From Cryptomeria japonica (Eukaryota; Streptophyta; Pinopsida; Cupressales; Cupressaceae): a stretch of DNA of 64,000 nt. The notes below the pieces were generated by a model. The model was not told the DNA's origin, searched no databases, and was given only the letters and a program-made list of their open reading frames with translations. Position 1 is the stretch's first letter, and every line of letters begins with the position of its first letter. Positions 46,930 to 58,441 of the stretch are shown here, in pieces. Location of the stretch: positions 46,614,501 to 46,678,500 of the forward strand of contig NC_081414.1 in the NCBI RefSeq assembly GCF_030272615.1, in the 5' to 3' direction. Made by a program: the position numbers and the translations under genes.

Positions 46930-47515
46930 CCCTAGATTTACAAATTTAATTCAACACAACATCAATAGAGATCTACAAATGCATGCAAATAACAATGAAA
47001 TAAACACAAATACACCTTCACATGCATACTAGGCGGTTCTCCTATCCTCCATGATCTTGAATTTGATATGGTTGCTCTCGAATTTGTGTTGCACTTGCAC
47101 AAGAGCTCAAGGAAGGCCATATGTGGTTGTGATGATGTATGCTTGTGGTAAAGTATGATAGAATGTAAGTATGATTGATTCATTATGGAATTGATTGATT
47201 GGTTAGCCCCAAATGAAAGGAAGAAACCTCTTTTATAGAGATCTTAAAGAGAATCAAAAGTTTAGATTAAGAGGTTATAAGATGAATGGCCAAGATCGCA
47301 CAAATGAAAGAGACTCAATAATATTTGAGAGAAGGTAAAGATGAAGGAAGGAGATTAAGAGGAGTAGGTAATTTAGGGTGTGTTGTCATGTGGATAAGAA
47401 GAAAAAGGTAAATGAATTAATTAAATAAATAAAAGTATTTATTCAATTAATATAGAGGAAAGGCTAGATAAATTATTTAAATAAAATATTTATTTAATTT
47501 AAGAGAGAGAGAGAT
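46930..47515 (+). repeat. Repeat F' (second copy of F)
   Basis: Same order of landmarks as F (36380-37680) but shorter, with only two AT palindromes (47410-47460 and 47470-47505). It ends in a short GA run (gagagagagagatgg) immediately before the poly(T) that marks the LINE end. Confidence 0.55.
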
Positions 47516-47896
47516 GGAATTTTTTTCTATTAAATATAAAGTAAACAAAGTACAGTAGTCAACTATTATCCATCTAGAGTAAGATCAAGTTTTAACTAGT
47601 TGAAAAAACAAAAAGAGAAGATATTACATCTGTCAACTATTGATGCTAGGATTAACATTACAAAATTATAGAAGACTATATCAAAGGGCTATATAATCAA
47701 AAAAGAAGTATTGCTCTAAATATCATGTCGATTTGTCATAGCATATATCCCCTTCAGGCAGAGTGGAGTTGTCCAAGATGTATATCCAAGTCATCCAACC
47801 TCGGGGGCCTTCACACCACTGCAACTCCTTACCCCATAGAATAGGGTCTAAATAAGGGTGGTGAATGGGAATTGCCAAAGGAATCGACTAGTTCTA

Positions 47897-48909
47897 CTAC
47901 TGGACTATCCTTCCTTCCTGGCAATTGAGTTCCCTGACAAAGTTTTCCAGTCCATCCTCAAAGGGAGATCTCTCTTGTGTTTGCCTGCTCCAAGTGAATC
48001 CATGGGATATTTCACTGGTAAACACTCGAACCCAACCATCTTGCAGTAATGTCTCAAACTTTCTTCTAGCTAGTTTCATTGCTATAGTAACCTGCATGCC
48101 AATATCATGGATAATGAGTCTCCTCAAAGGTTCAGTGAACAATCTACTCCTACCATTGAAAATATTATCATTCCTAAACCTCCAAATAAACCACAGTGTT
48201 TTGATAGAAAATATAGACCAAAAAAGGTTAGCATCTTTATTAAGGCTCATTATATATCCATGAATAATGTCCAAAACACAAATGTTCCCCCTAATGAGGA
48301 GCCCAAAATAATTCTAGACCTCCTTAGCAAATAAATAGTAAAAAAAAATGTGTCTAATAGTCTTAGGCAACTGACAAGAAGTAGAAGTATCCAAATAAAG
48401 AATCTCTTCTTAGGCTCCACATCTCTAGACCATATGGAATCAAAAGTCTTCTACCATTGGGAAGGGGTACGGTTCAAAGACTAGCAAAAATAAGCATGAT
48501 AGAAAACATAGTCATTATCAGTCAAGAGCTTGTATATAGATTTAGCTTTGACATTAGGAAACAAGGATCCATCAGGAAAAGTAAACCCCACCAATATAGA
48601 GGAGGAGGTAACACATGTCTTAGACAGGCCGAGAGGGGAACACGCATCATAGAGGACAGTGTAGGTCTTCCATTGGGTAAGGGGTACCCCATAGGACTGA
48701 ACAATATCATCCCGGCTGAGTAAGTGCTCATCCTTAATAATATCAGAAAAGTTATCCAATCCTTTAGATGCCCAAGATTTAGCTAAACAACCTTTCATCA
48801 AGGCCAAGGGTTTACACTTGTGTTTCAAGCTCCACCACACTGACCTCTCCCCACATATTTCCTTGTCTTCCCACACAATCCCATTACCCGAGATGAAAGA
48901 TCTCACCAC
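47897..48909 (-). pseudogene. LINE C-terminal zf-RVT-like region
   Basis: Tail of the LINE ORF2 product. 48909-48481 contains ISGNGIVWEDKEICGERSVW and LTQWKTYTVLYD-type sequence; 48274-47897 holds IKTLWFIWRFRNDNIFNGRS, the typical 'WxxWKxRNxxIF' pattern of plant LINE ends. The two open stretches are in different frames with broken sequence between. Role in the LINE is nucleic-acid binding by family knowledge; the cysteines are not all traceable here. Confidence 0.72.
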
Positions 48910-48989
48910 ATCCCATGCCCTCCAAATTGACTTAAAAACAATAGATCCTGTTGGTCTAACCTTAAATTGTCTTGCAATGATGTCATAGA

Positions 48990-50290
48990 TAGATAATCCT
49001 ACCCACTTAGGACTTCTCCTTGGAGGACTAAGAAATATTGTGTCTAACTAGGATTTTCCATGGCCCATTTCCTTGTAATGCCCTGAATATCCACTTGGCT
49101 ACCAAAGAAATATCCTGCCACTTAATATCTTTTAGTCCAAGCCCTCTCTTAGATTTACTCAAACAACACCAAGTCCAATTCACTGTGTGCCTCTTCTTGC
49201 TCTCCTTACTGCCCGACCAAAGAAAATATCTAAGTTGTTTTTGAATATGGTTGATTTGGTAATTGTTAAAGAGCTAGGTAAAAGTGTAATAGATATTCTA
49301 GGATGAAAGAAATTTTTGACTGACCTGAGCTCTTCCTGCCAAGTATAAGTACCTCTTGTTCCATTTCCTCAGCTTCACGTCCACTTTAGCTTTGACCCAA
49401 TCCCACATCTCCTTTAGATTCGGTCTAACAACAAAAGGGATACCAAGGTATCTTACCTGAGAATTGCCCCCTCCTCCCACTAAATAGAGTATTTGTTGAA
49501 CCACCCAGGTGGGTTCTCCTCCCAACTCAACATAATAGATTTAGGCAGGGAGACCTTACTCCCAGGGGCTTGACAAAATACCTGTGGTTTAAGCATAAGT
49601 GTTTCAATATTATCTTCTTTTATTTCAGCTAAAATGGTTGTGTCATCTGCAAATTGGATATTAGAAAATTCATCACCATTAGGGATTCTAATCCCACTAA
49701 CTTTTGGATATATGCTTTGATCTCTTAAGAGGTAAAATAAGGCATCTACTGCAACAACAAAGATGGCAGGTACTAGTGGACATCCCTGACTGATTGATTT
49801 GGACAACTCAAAAGGTTCAAATTTCTTACCATTTACATCTACACAAGCCTTAGCATCACTCATTAGGGTCTTGACCATCTGGAAAAAGTGTCCTAGGAAG
49901 CCTGGGCCTTCAAGCATCATATGCAAAAATCTTCATTTGATTCTATCATATGCCTTTTCAAGCATAAACACCGATTGATTAGATACCTTCCCCCGTTCCA
50001 TGGCTTCCCAATAGGTGAGTATATTTTCAAGAATGTATCTACCTTTCAAAAATCTAGTTTGAGTGGGATTGATAACTTTAGGGAGTATATTTTCCATCCT
50101 CCTAGCTAGAACTTTAGCCAAAATTTTATAAGAGACATTTAACAACATGATAGGTCTCCAGTTTCGGATCAAGGATCAATCACTTTGGGAATTAATTTTA
50201 TGAGGCCTCTGTTAATACCATCCCCCAAGGAACTTGTTGATGACTATTTTGACACACTCGCCAACAGTCAAGCAATCAATGAGAACACTC
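48990..50290 (-). pseudogene. LINE reverse transcriptase fragment
   Basis: RT of an L1-type LINE in overlapping frames. NWRPIMLLNVSYKILAKVLA and FLKGRYILENILTYWEAMER are at 50172-49933, with motif A as VFMLEKAYDRIK (an Asp is kept, context altered). 49926-49480 has SISQGCPLVPAIFVVAVDAL and the catalytic IQFADDTTILAEI. 49525-49298 holds YLGIPF and the thumb (VKLRKWNKRYLYLAGRAQVS). At about 49230-49090 the zinc-knuckle-like FLWSG...TVNWTWCCLSKSKRGLG occurs. It would copy LINE RNA at a nicked chromosomal target. Frameshifts at 49930 and 49500 and stops inactivate it. Confidence 0.88.
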
Positions 50291-50300
50291 ACCACCTCTC

Positions 50301-51329
50301 CTGAAAAGCAATAAGTTTTGGGGAACTAATCACTCCAAGGTCCCTATAGTCGAGTCTTGACGGTGATGGGCAGCTCAATGGTTGATGTGGTTGTACCTGT
50401 TAAGGGGCTTGCTAGTTGAAACTAAATCCCAATAAGCATTAATAACTTAACTTCCTTTTTTTGTATTTTATGATTTAATATTCTTCTCGAAACAAATTGC
50501 AAGAGATAGGGAGAAACCAATTCAATAACAACTTAATGAACTACTTAATTAGTACCCTTCAATCCAAAAATCATCAAATATTATCCAAATCAACATTCAA
50601 TAACGGACCTCCAATAAACCTACAAAGTCAACAACCTCATAGACTCATGGAAAGAATATCACCACAATATTGTCTATCCTAGTAATTCTCATACACCACT
50701 TACGTACCCAGTATGATTCATAAAGAAATGAACAGAAGCTCAAAACAAGTTGTTGATTTCAAACAATAGACATTACCAGATTACAAAGAACGAACTCGTA
50801 GAACATATGCATAGATCAGGCAATCTATAAGGTGCTTCTTGTATTGATTTCAAAGAATGTGTCACAAAATTAACTCAAGTTCATAATAATTTGCAAAAAT
50901 AATCTAAAATGTATAAGTGAGCCTCAAATCATCAATTTGTGGACCCTTACAAATGAATCAAACTCCTCAATTTATAGAGTTTTCTTCCCTACTTTATAGG
51001 AAATAAACCTAATCCAAATTAAGAACTCAAAAGCTAGGAGTCACAGTTGACTTGCAAGTCTCTGCCTCTACACTCCAATTAACTATTATGAAAGGAAGAC
51101 TGGGTGAGCACTACAAAGACCATGCTGCATGAGCTAGGCTTTTTTAGTCATGCAAAAAAATTTCTCAACACTGAAGAATGAGTGGGAGGCGCAGTTGGAG
51201 TCCTAGTGGGGAGGTCATGCAAAAACTCCTTTTAAAAGTCCTGCTATAATAAGCAACTATATGTTTATCTTTTACTTCTTTTTAAAGGTTTTATAATTGT
51301 TGATGATACATGCAATCAGCTCAGAAGGA
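50301..51329. other. Unassigned sequence downstream of the second LTR-ORF relative
   Basis: No coding frame recognised on either strand. By position it could be the region after the 51330-54137 reading frame in a second giant LTR. Confidence 0.35.
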
Positions 51330-54137
51330 GGATCAACAACATGCTTGATTCTAAATTTGTACTTTTTCAAAATTTACTCTGCATTCTTTCTTTCACATTC
51401 CAACTCCTCTATTGTCTTCGCAACTTGTTGGCACTAGGTTATCAAATATGTATATATGTCCATCAATGCAACACTAAATTGAGTCAAAGGTGCAAAATGA
51501 TGGGCCTCATACACATCCCACTAACAGAGTACCTGATCTTCCTCCATAGCTCCCTCATTGATTATTCCAAGCCCAAAAACTCCTAGTAACTGTCCTACAA
51601 AATTCTCATACTTTTCCACTATCTTGAGGAGGGGAGACCGGATATCTATTATATATCCTTCCCATACTATTGAATAATTTCCATCTTCAACTCCAAAATT
51701 TATGTGTAAGATTGTAAATTTTTATAGTTGTCTCCACCCAAGAGGTCCTCCTTTATTATCTCTTCTTCTCCCAAATGCAAAACTTTATTCATGACCCAGA
51801 ACTGCTTGCTAAAAGTGTTGAGATACTGCTCCCATTATTGAGAGAAAGAAGATAACACTCCTCCAACTTGCATAGCCTTCTTATATTCCCTCATACTATT
51901 CTGCAAAAATAGTCTAATTTTAGATGCATTTATTTATGCCCATGACTTTGTCATGGTGGTCACCTGCCTCACCTCAACCAATGTTTTTACATCTCCCTCT
52001 GGGAGTGACGAGGTTGAAGGTAAATTATCATTTATACAAGTATCCAAAGGCTTGCCCATCTTTACCAACAACTGTTTGTATTGCTCCAGTTGTGCTTTGA
52101 CCTCTGAATAGGAGGTGTATTCTTTTTCTATTCACCCCCTAATGACACTATTATCCAATTCCAAGGTGTCTAATTCCCCCCACTTAGTTTTCTTACCTAG
52201 TTTCACCTATGACACTTGGTACTTTGGAGATCTTTGATCTTCTACCTGCATAGGAACTGCTATATCCGCAACCACCTCACCAGAACTTGTTCTTGATAAA
52301 TGATGTACAGTCTTGGCCTTCTTAGTTTTTCTTGGTTCTTTAGTGATTTCCTATTGTAGTGTAACTTTTGGTAGCACTACTTTCCTTTACTTTTTCTCGA
52401 AGGTGAAATTCAACCATTGTGGCACATCCTTATCCTTATCACCTTCTTGAGGCACAATGTCAGTGATCACTATGTGCATGTCTGACTACTCTTATGATTC
52501 ATCTTTCTCCTCTTCTTCTATATTCTTAGGTTCTTGAGATGAAGCAATTTGACAGGCCAAACTAGCTTGGAGAGCAGTATCAACATTCAATTGTTGTTGC
52601 TTATTTAACTCTCCTAACTTATCACTGACCTCTTCTTCAAATGTCTTGTCATCTTTATCCATTTAATCCATACCTTGCTCGACGGCTATCTCTTTCAGCA
52701 AATATTCTTGGTCTTGTGGAGTTAAGACCAACCTTTCATCCTATGAATCTTCATCTTCATTTCGTTCCTTCTCTCCTCTAAGTGGTTGTTGTTCCATAGG
52801 TTGCTCATCCTCTTGGTCAGAGTTTGATTTGATATTATGGACACTTACATTTTCTGTGGTAGGTCTTAACACCCATGTCATGGGAGGCACTGTTGTTGTA
52901 TTAGTTGGTGGTGGCATAGGGGCAATAGCAGCTGATGTCAAAATTGGAGCTTGTGCTACGATGGTAGATGAAGGCTAAGTGGGTGCACTTGTCATATTTG
53001 GAGGAGGAGGTTGTGCACTTTCATCTACTTTCCCTTTCTCATCTTCCTCCTGAGTGCCCTCTCCTAGTGTTTGTCCAATTTCCATCCTTATAGGAAGTAC
53101 CTCTGCCAATGGCACGACTTCTAGCCCTTCTCTTACTCCAAAATCTGTAGCCTTTTTCAAAAGTTCAAGTCTCCTGATTTGTTATTTGACTTTCTTCAAC
53201 AATTCCTCAGTACTCTCTTCGGGTTCAACAACTTCATCTGAGTCAGTGGATGTGTTATTTCGAGAGATAGACCTCATCTTACAGGCATATTCCTTATAAC
53301 CCCTTGACTGGGGAACACCTGAAGAAGATTCCTTTTGCTTCCCTTTTGAAGCACTTGGCTTAACCCTCAATCTTAGCCATTGTCTAATTCTATCTACAAT
53401 AGTTTGAGTTATTTTGTCTATATATGTATCTTCCCATGCCAACCACTTATGGGAGAGAGAGGCTTCTTGCCAATTTCTTTCTCTTTATATACAGAATCTA
53501 ATAATTCACCATCATCCCTTAGTTCTTTGGGGAGATTGGTCTCTATTTCAGAACTTCTAATCTAAGGTACTGATAGCCTACAATAATTATTTTCTCTAAC
53601 TTTAAAATTGTCCTGGAGGTTTGCCAAAAAATCCTCCAATCTAGACTTATGCCCCTCATACACTTTTGACATGATCCGCTTTAGCTTGCCATAGGGATCA
53701 TAGTACTCCCTTGCATAATTAAGTTCCTTAAGATTTAGATCCTGAAGTTCCTTCTTTGCTATCTTTGCTACCTGAATCTTTGAACAAGAGAAATAACCAA
53801 TAGAAACTAAGAAATCTATACCCGCCTTGTGTTTTGAAGACAAAAGGGATTGAAGGCCGAGCATCTTCCTGACATATTCTAACAATGTAATGCCATCATT
53901 GCAGTATCATGACAACAACATAGGGATCCCTATAAACCCACTAGCCCTAATATATGTAGAGCGTTGTTTCTGAATGAACCAACATGCCCATTCTTTGATG
54001 ATTGCCATTGCTTTTGGGCTTATCCTGTAACCTGTATCACCTGTGAGTTTAATGATAATAGGGAAAAGGAAGGCACTGTTTATTATTTTAAAATGTGCAT
54101 TTACATTGTTTAGGGGGAGTTGTGTGTGAGGCCCCAC
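51330..54137 (-). pseudogene. Divergent relative of the G1 LTR reading frame
   Basis: Long decayed minus-strand frame, about 930 codons, with the same layout as the G1 LTR-internal frame. The globular start (HTQLPLNNVNAHFKI, AIIKEWACWFIQKQRSTYIR) begins at 54137. Then come LEYVRKMLGLQSLLSSKHKA and LEDFLANLQDNFKVREN (53885-53562), a basic/Ser-rich part (53442-53182), and an acidic, Pro-rich linker (53160-52741). A Lys/Glu-rich coiled-coil region with many stops follows, ending near 51330 with 'QQVAKTIEELECERKNAE'. Residue identity with the G1 frame is low by eye, so kinship rests on architecture, strand and LTR-like setting. Function unknown. Confidence 0.5.
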
Positions 54138-54442
54138 CCCGATTCAGTTTGACATTTTAGTGGTTTTTTATGTTGAGACTATTACGGATGCTTTATTTTT
54201 ATGCATTTTGGATTTAGAACTTATATGATTCCAAGATTGGGATAACATTGCTATATGTCGATGCTTCATTTACATGCTTTATGATATAAAACACTACATG
54301 ATTTTTGGATAGGATGAAATTGTGGTGATAAATGTCATTATTGGATTTGCAAGACTTTACTATGATATGATGTATGTTTATCTGTGGATCAAAATTATGA
54401 GAATTAGGATAAATTGCTTATGTGAAATTACTTGGATATAAG

Positions 54443-56146
54443 TGTAGACATCTAAAAATGGTCAATGCTTGCGGAGTCATACTTTAACATTTGTGCATTG
54501 CCTTATTTTAGGGTTCTTGTGTTGCATTAACATTTCTTCTATGTTGCACACTTGGTCTTTATCATTTGCGAGCATCCAGTCCTTCTTCTGCATTCCTCAT
54601 TTTTCTCGCTTTTGAATTAGGTCTTGTCGATAACAATCTTTGGTCATGATTTTGGTCAATCTTATCATGTCACATCATGGTGTGTGCTCATTTATCATCA
54701 TTTTGGACATCGTCAATCCTAATCGATGATAGAATTAGGGTTTTGTCCTCTTGTCAATCTTTTAATCATCTTTAGCTTGTTAGTAATCATTTGCGATTAT
54801 CAACTTGTCAATCTCATCATTTTGTGATCGATTTGTCATCAATTCTTGTCCTTGTCAGTCTCGTCATTTTTGTGATCGATTCGTCATCAATCCTTGTCCT
54901 TGTCAATCTCATCATTTTGCAATCAATTCGTCATCGATCCTTGTCCTTGTCAAATATTGTCATTTTTGCGATCGATTCGTCATCGATCCTTGTCCTTGTC
55001 AATCTCGTCATTTTGCAATCGATTCATCATCAATCCTTGTCCTTGTCAAATATCATCATTTTGTGATCGATTCGTCATCGATCCTTGTCCTTGTCAAATA
55101 TCGTCATTTTGCGATCAATTCGTCATCGATCCTTGTCCTTGTCAATCTTGTCATTTTGCAATTGATTCGTCATCGATCCTTGTCCTCTTTAATCATGTCA
55201 ATTGGCGCTTTTCAATTTGATCTCCTTGTCAATCTTGGTCAATTTGTCATTGATTTTTTTCAACCAATTTTAATCATTTATCAACATTGGTCCTTTGTCA
55301 GTTAGAATCATGATCGAACCTACATTAATTTCTTGTTGTCTTGACCTAATTCCTTGTCCTCTTATTTCTAGGGTTTTATGATTTGTTCATTTAATCCTTT
55401 TCTTATTCTTTGTGGGTTAAATAAATCTATTTATTTAGTCTTAGGTCTCTTTCATGAATTAATTAATGGATGAAAACCTATTAATTAATTCACCTAATTT
55501 CTATTTCATCATTTCTAATTTTCCTAATTCACCTAATTTCTATTTCATCATTTCTAATTTTCCTAATTCCTAATTTCCACCTCATTTTCTAATCAATTCC
55601 TCTCTACTCTCTCCCTATTTTTGTGCTTCGGTGGAAGCATGAATTTCTCATGCGTCATACCATTGGCATAGCAAGATGTCATAGGCTTTTAGTCCTCTAA
55701 CCTTTGCATTGGTAATATGTCATAATTCATGACATAGAAGGTGTCATAACCTTCTTCTTTCAACTCAATTTTACTGAAATCAATTGCCTCTAATATCAAT
55801 TTCATGCTAATCTTGTCCTCTCTCCAATTTGTCTATAAATTGGATGAGTTTCTTCAATCAAAAGAGATCAATCAACCACGCTTCTAGTATCCTCGTGCTA
55901 TCAAAATCAATCTTGCTCCATGCTTTTGCACTTGTAGGAGAGATCCACACAAATCGGCTATTTGGAGGAGAAAGGAGAACAATGGAGGTCAATTGAAAAA
56001 GGCATTGGTGATGGATTTTCATTTATTTTGAGTGTCTTTCTTTCAATTCTTCTATTGATTGTAATTAGGATTTATTTCATTGCAATTTGGCTTTGCGGTT
56101 AGCTAATATCCATTTGCTTTGATGTTAATCAAATTCCTGATCTACA
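54443..56146 (+). repeat. G2 5' LTR
   Basis: 1,704 bp, from TGTAGACATCTAAAAATGG to CCTGATCTACA. It includes an eight-copy minisatellite (about 54800-55196), a duplicated 'cacctaatttctatttcatcatttctaattttcctaatt' (55490 and 55527), and 'ctataaattggatgag' (about 55840), a possible TATA region. Confidence 0.93.
54800..55196 (+). repeat. Minisatellite in G2 5' LTR, 8 x about 47 bp
   Basis: Unit: 'tcattttgcgatcgattcgtcatcgatccttgtccttgtcaat/aatatc'. Copies alternate 46-48 bp. All three forward frames stay open through the array; this is a composition effect, not evidence of a protein. Variation is concentrated at CpG (cg/tg/ca). Confidence 0.9.
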
Positions 56147-56746
56147 TTTTTGGTGAACCCGAATGGATGCCGCCCCTCCTGTCCCTGGTCCTGGCTGTGG
56201 TGGTCTCATAGGTCCACTCACCCCCATGCTGCTCATTGACCTCCGAAAGCATTGCCTACTCTCTGTCCTTGATCGTGACCGATATGATGCTACTTAATGC
56301 TCCCGCATCATCTGGTTATCTATAGGTGCATACACATTCCCCAAGGTGATCTACCATTGGAATGTTCGCCATCTCTTTGCAAGGGTCCTTTTTCCAGAGT
56401 AACAATTCCTCCACTTTGGCCAATGCACATGAACTCTTTTCATTCTCTTTGTCTCCTATATAGCTCTTTGTCAGTACCTAGATGGACGTGCATGCTCTCC
56501 ATCTTATGCTGGTCATGGTATTTTGCACCTTCCACTGCTTGTCATTTGTGTATCCGATCTCCGATTTTTCATCTGTTCGATCCTATCATTTTCTATCATT
56601 CTTATCGATCAATTGGCCTCTTTTTTGGATTTTTTTGGCCAATTCCTCGAGGGGGCATGCATATGTCATTGTCATTGTCTGGGGCATTTTCATTATTGTT
56701 CTTTGAAACAATGCTTAGAATCGCATTGTCTCAAAGAGGGGCAAAA
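56147..56746 (+). other. G2 internal region (PBS-like start, PPT end)
   Basis: Starts 'tttttggtgaacccgaatgg': a TGG-initial PBS candidate at 56151 that I cannot match to a specific tRNA. A 45-codon open frame (56164-56301; MDAAPPVPGPGCGGLIGP...) follows. A 164-codon open frame (56297-56791) runs into the 3' LTR and lacks any recognisable domain; I regard it as chance. It ends with the purine tract aaagaggggcaaaa (56733-56746). Confidence 0.7.
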
Positions 56747-58441
56747 TGTAGACGTCTAAAAATGGTCAACGCTTGCGGAGTCATACTTTAACATTTGCGC
56801 ATTGCCTTATTTTAGGGTTCTTGCGTTGCATTAACATTTCTTCTATGTTGTGCACTTGGTCTTTATCATTTGTGAGCATCCAGTCCTTCTTCTACATTCC
56901 TCATTTTTCTCACTTTCGAATTAGGTCTTGTCGATAACAATCTTCGGTCATGATTTTGGTCGATCTTATCCTGTCACATCATGGTGTGTGCTCATTTATC
57001 ATCATTTTTGACATCGTCAATCCTAATCGATGATAGAATTAGGGTTTTGTCCTCTTGTCAATCTTTCAATCATCTTTAGCTTGTTAGTAATCATTTGCGA
57101 TTATCAACTTGTCAATCTCGTCATTTTGCGATCGATTCATCATCGATCCTTGTCCTTGTCAATCTCGTCATTTTTGCGATCGATTCGTCATCAATCCTTG
57201 TCCTTGTCAATCTTGTCATTTTGTGATCGATTCGTCATCAATCCTTGTCCTTGTCAAATATTGTCATTTTTGCGATTGATTTGTCATCGATCCTTGTCCT
57301 TGTCAATCTCATCATTTTGCGATTGATTCGTCATCGATCCTTGTCCTTGTCAAATATCATCATTTTGCGATTGATTTGTCATCGATTCTTGTCCTTGTCA
57401 AATATCGTCATTTTGTGATCAATTCATCATCGATCCTTGTCCTTTTCAATCTCGTCATTTTGTGATCGATTCATCATCGATCCTGGTCCTCTTTAATCAT
57501 GTCAATTGGCGCTTTTCAATTTGATCTCTTTGTCAATCTTGGTCAATTTGTCATTGATTTTTGTCAACCAATTTTAATCATTTATCAACATTGGTCCTTT
57601 TTCAGTCAGAATCATGATCGAGCCTACCTTAATTTCTTATTGTCTTGACCTAATTCCTTGTCCTCTTATTTCTAGGGTTTTATGATTTGTTCATTTAATC
57701 CTTTTCTTATTCTTTGTGGGTTAAATAGATCTATTTATTTAGTCCTAGGTCTCTTTTATGAATTAATTAATGGATGAAAACCTATTAATTAATTCACCTA
57801 ATTTCTATTTCATCATTTCTAATTTTCCTAATTCACCTAATTTCTATTTCATCATTTCTAATTTTCCTAATTCCTAATTTCCACCTCATTTTCTGGTCTC
57901 TCCCTATTTTTGAGCTTCGGTGGAAGCATGAATTTCTCATGCGTCATACCATTGGCATAGCAAGATGTCATAGGCTTTTAGTCCTCTAACCTTTGCATTG
58001 GTAATATGTCATAATTCATGACATAGAAGGTGTCATAATCTTCTTCCTTCAACTCAATTTTGCCAATTTTGAAATCAATTACCTCTAATATCAATTTCAT
58101 GCTAATCTTGTCCTCTCTCCAATTTGTCTATAAATTGGATGAGTTTCTTCAATCAAAAGAGATCAATCAACCATGCTTCTAGTATCCTCGCGCTATCAAA
58201 ATCAATCTTGCTTCATGATTTTGCACTTGTAGGAGAGATCCACACAAATACGCTATTTGGAGGAGAAAGGATAACAATGGAGGTCAATTGAAAAAGGCAT
58301 TGGTAATGGATTTTCATTTATTTTGAGTGTCTTGCTTTCAATTCTTCTATTGATTGTAATTAGGATTTATTTCATTGTAATTTGGCTTTGTGGTTAGCTA
58401 ATATCCATTTGCTTTGATGTTAATCGAATTCCTGATCTACA
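56747..58441 (+). repeat. G2 3' LTR
   Basis: 1,695 bp, colinear with the 5' LTR from TGTAGACGTC to GATCTACA. It also has eight minisatellite units (about 57112-57500) in the same phase. A small deletion near 57893 removes 'aatcaattcctctctact' present at 55590. Confidence 0.93.

Larger units (their letters stand above)
47520..50300 (-). mobile_element. L1-like LINE, 5' truncated
   Basis: Minus-strand non-LTR element. In element order: RT from about 50290, RT palm, thumb region, zf-RVT-like C-terminal domain, about 300-bp 3' UTR, and a short A tail (seven T on the plus strand at 47520-47526). ORF1 and the endonuclease are absent, as expected from truncated target-primed reverse transcription. 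I found no clear target-site duplication. Confidence 0.82.
54443..58441 (+). mobile_element. G2: complete non-autonomous LTR retrotransposon, TSD ATAAG
   Basis: A 4.0-kb element: 5' LTR 54443-56146, internal 56147-56746, 3' LTR 56747-58441. LTRs start TGTAGACRTC and end GATCTACA. ATAAG flanks both sides (54438-54442; 58442-58446), and the duplicate locus at 61316-61320 shows the empty site with a single ATAAG. A PPT (aaagaggggcaaaa) precedes the 3' LTR. The internal 600 bp lacks gag or pol, so replication must have depended on proteins of another gypsy element. Termini and PPT match Tat-type gypsy. Confidence 0.95.

Noticed and set aside
54791-55305. Overlapping 91-166 residue open frames with repeated 'CDRFVIDPCPCQS'-like peptides
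   Set aside because: Open in all three forward frames because the minisatellite lacks stops; they lie in an LTR with no start context or conservation at codon positions.
56297-56791. 164-residue open frame in the G2 internal region
   Set aside because: Runs across the PPT into the 3' LTR, has no recognisable domain and unusual Cys/His/Trp-rich composition; likely chance.
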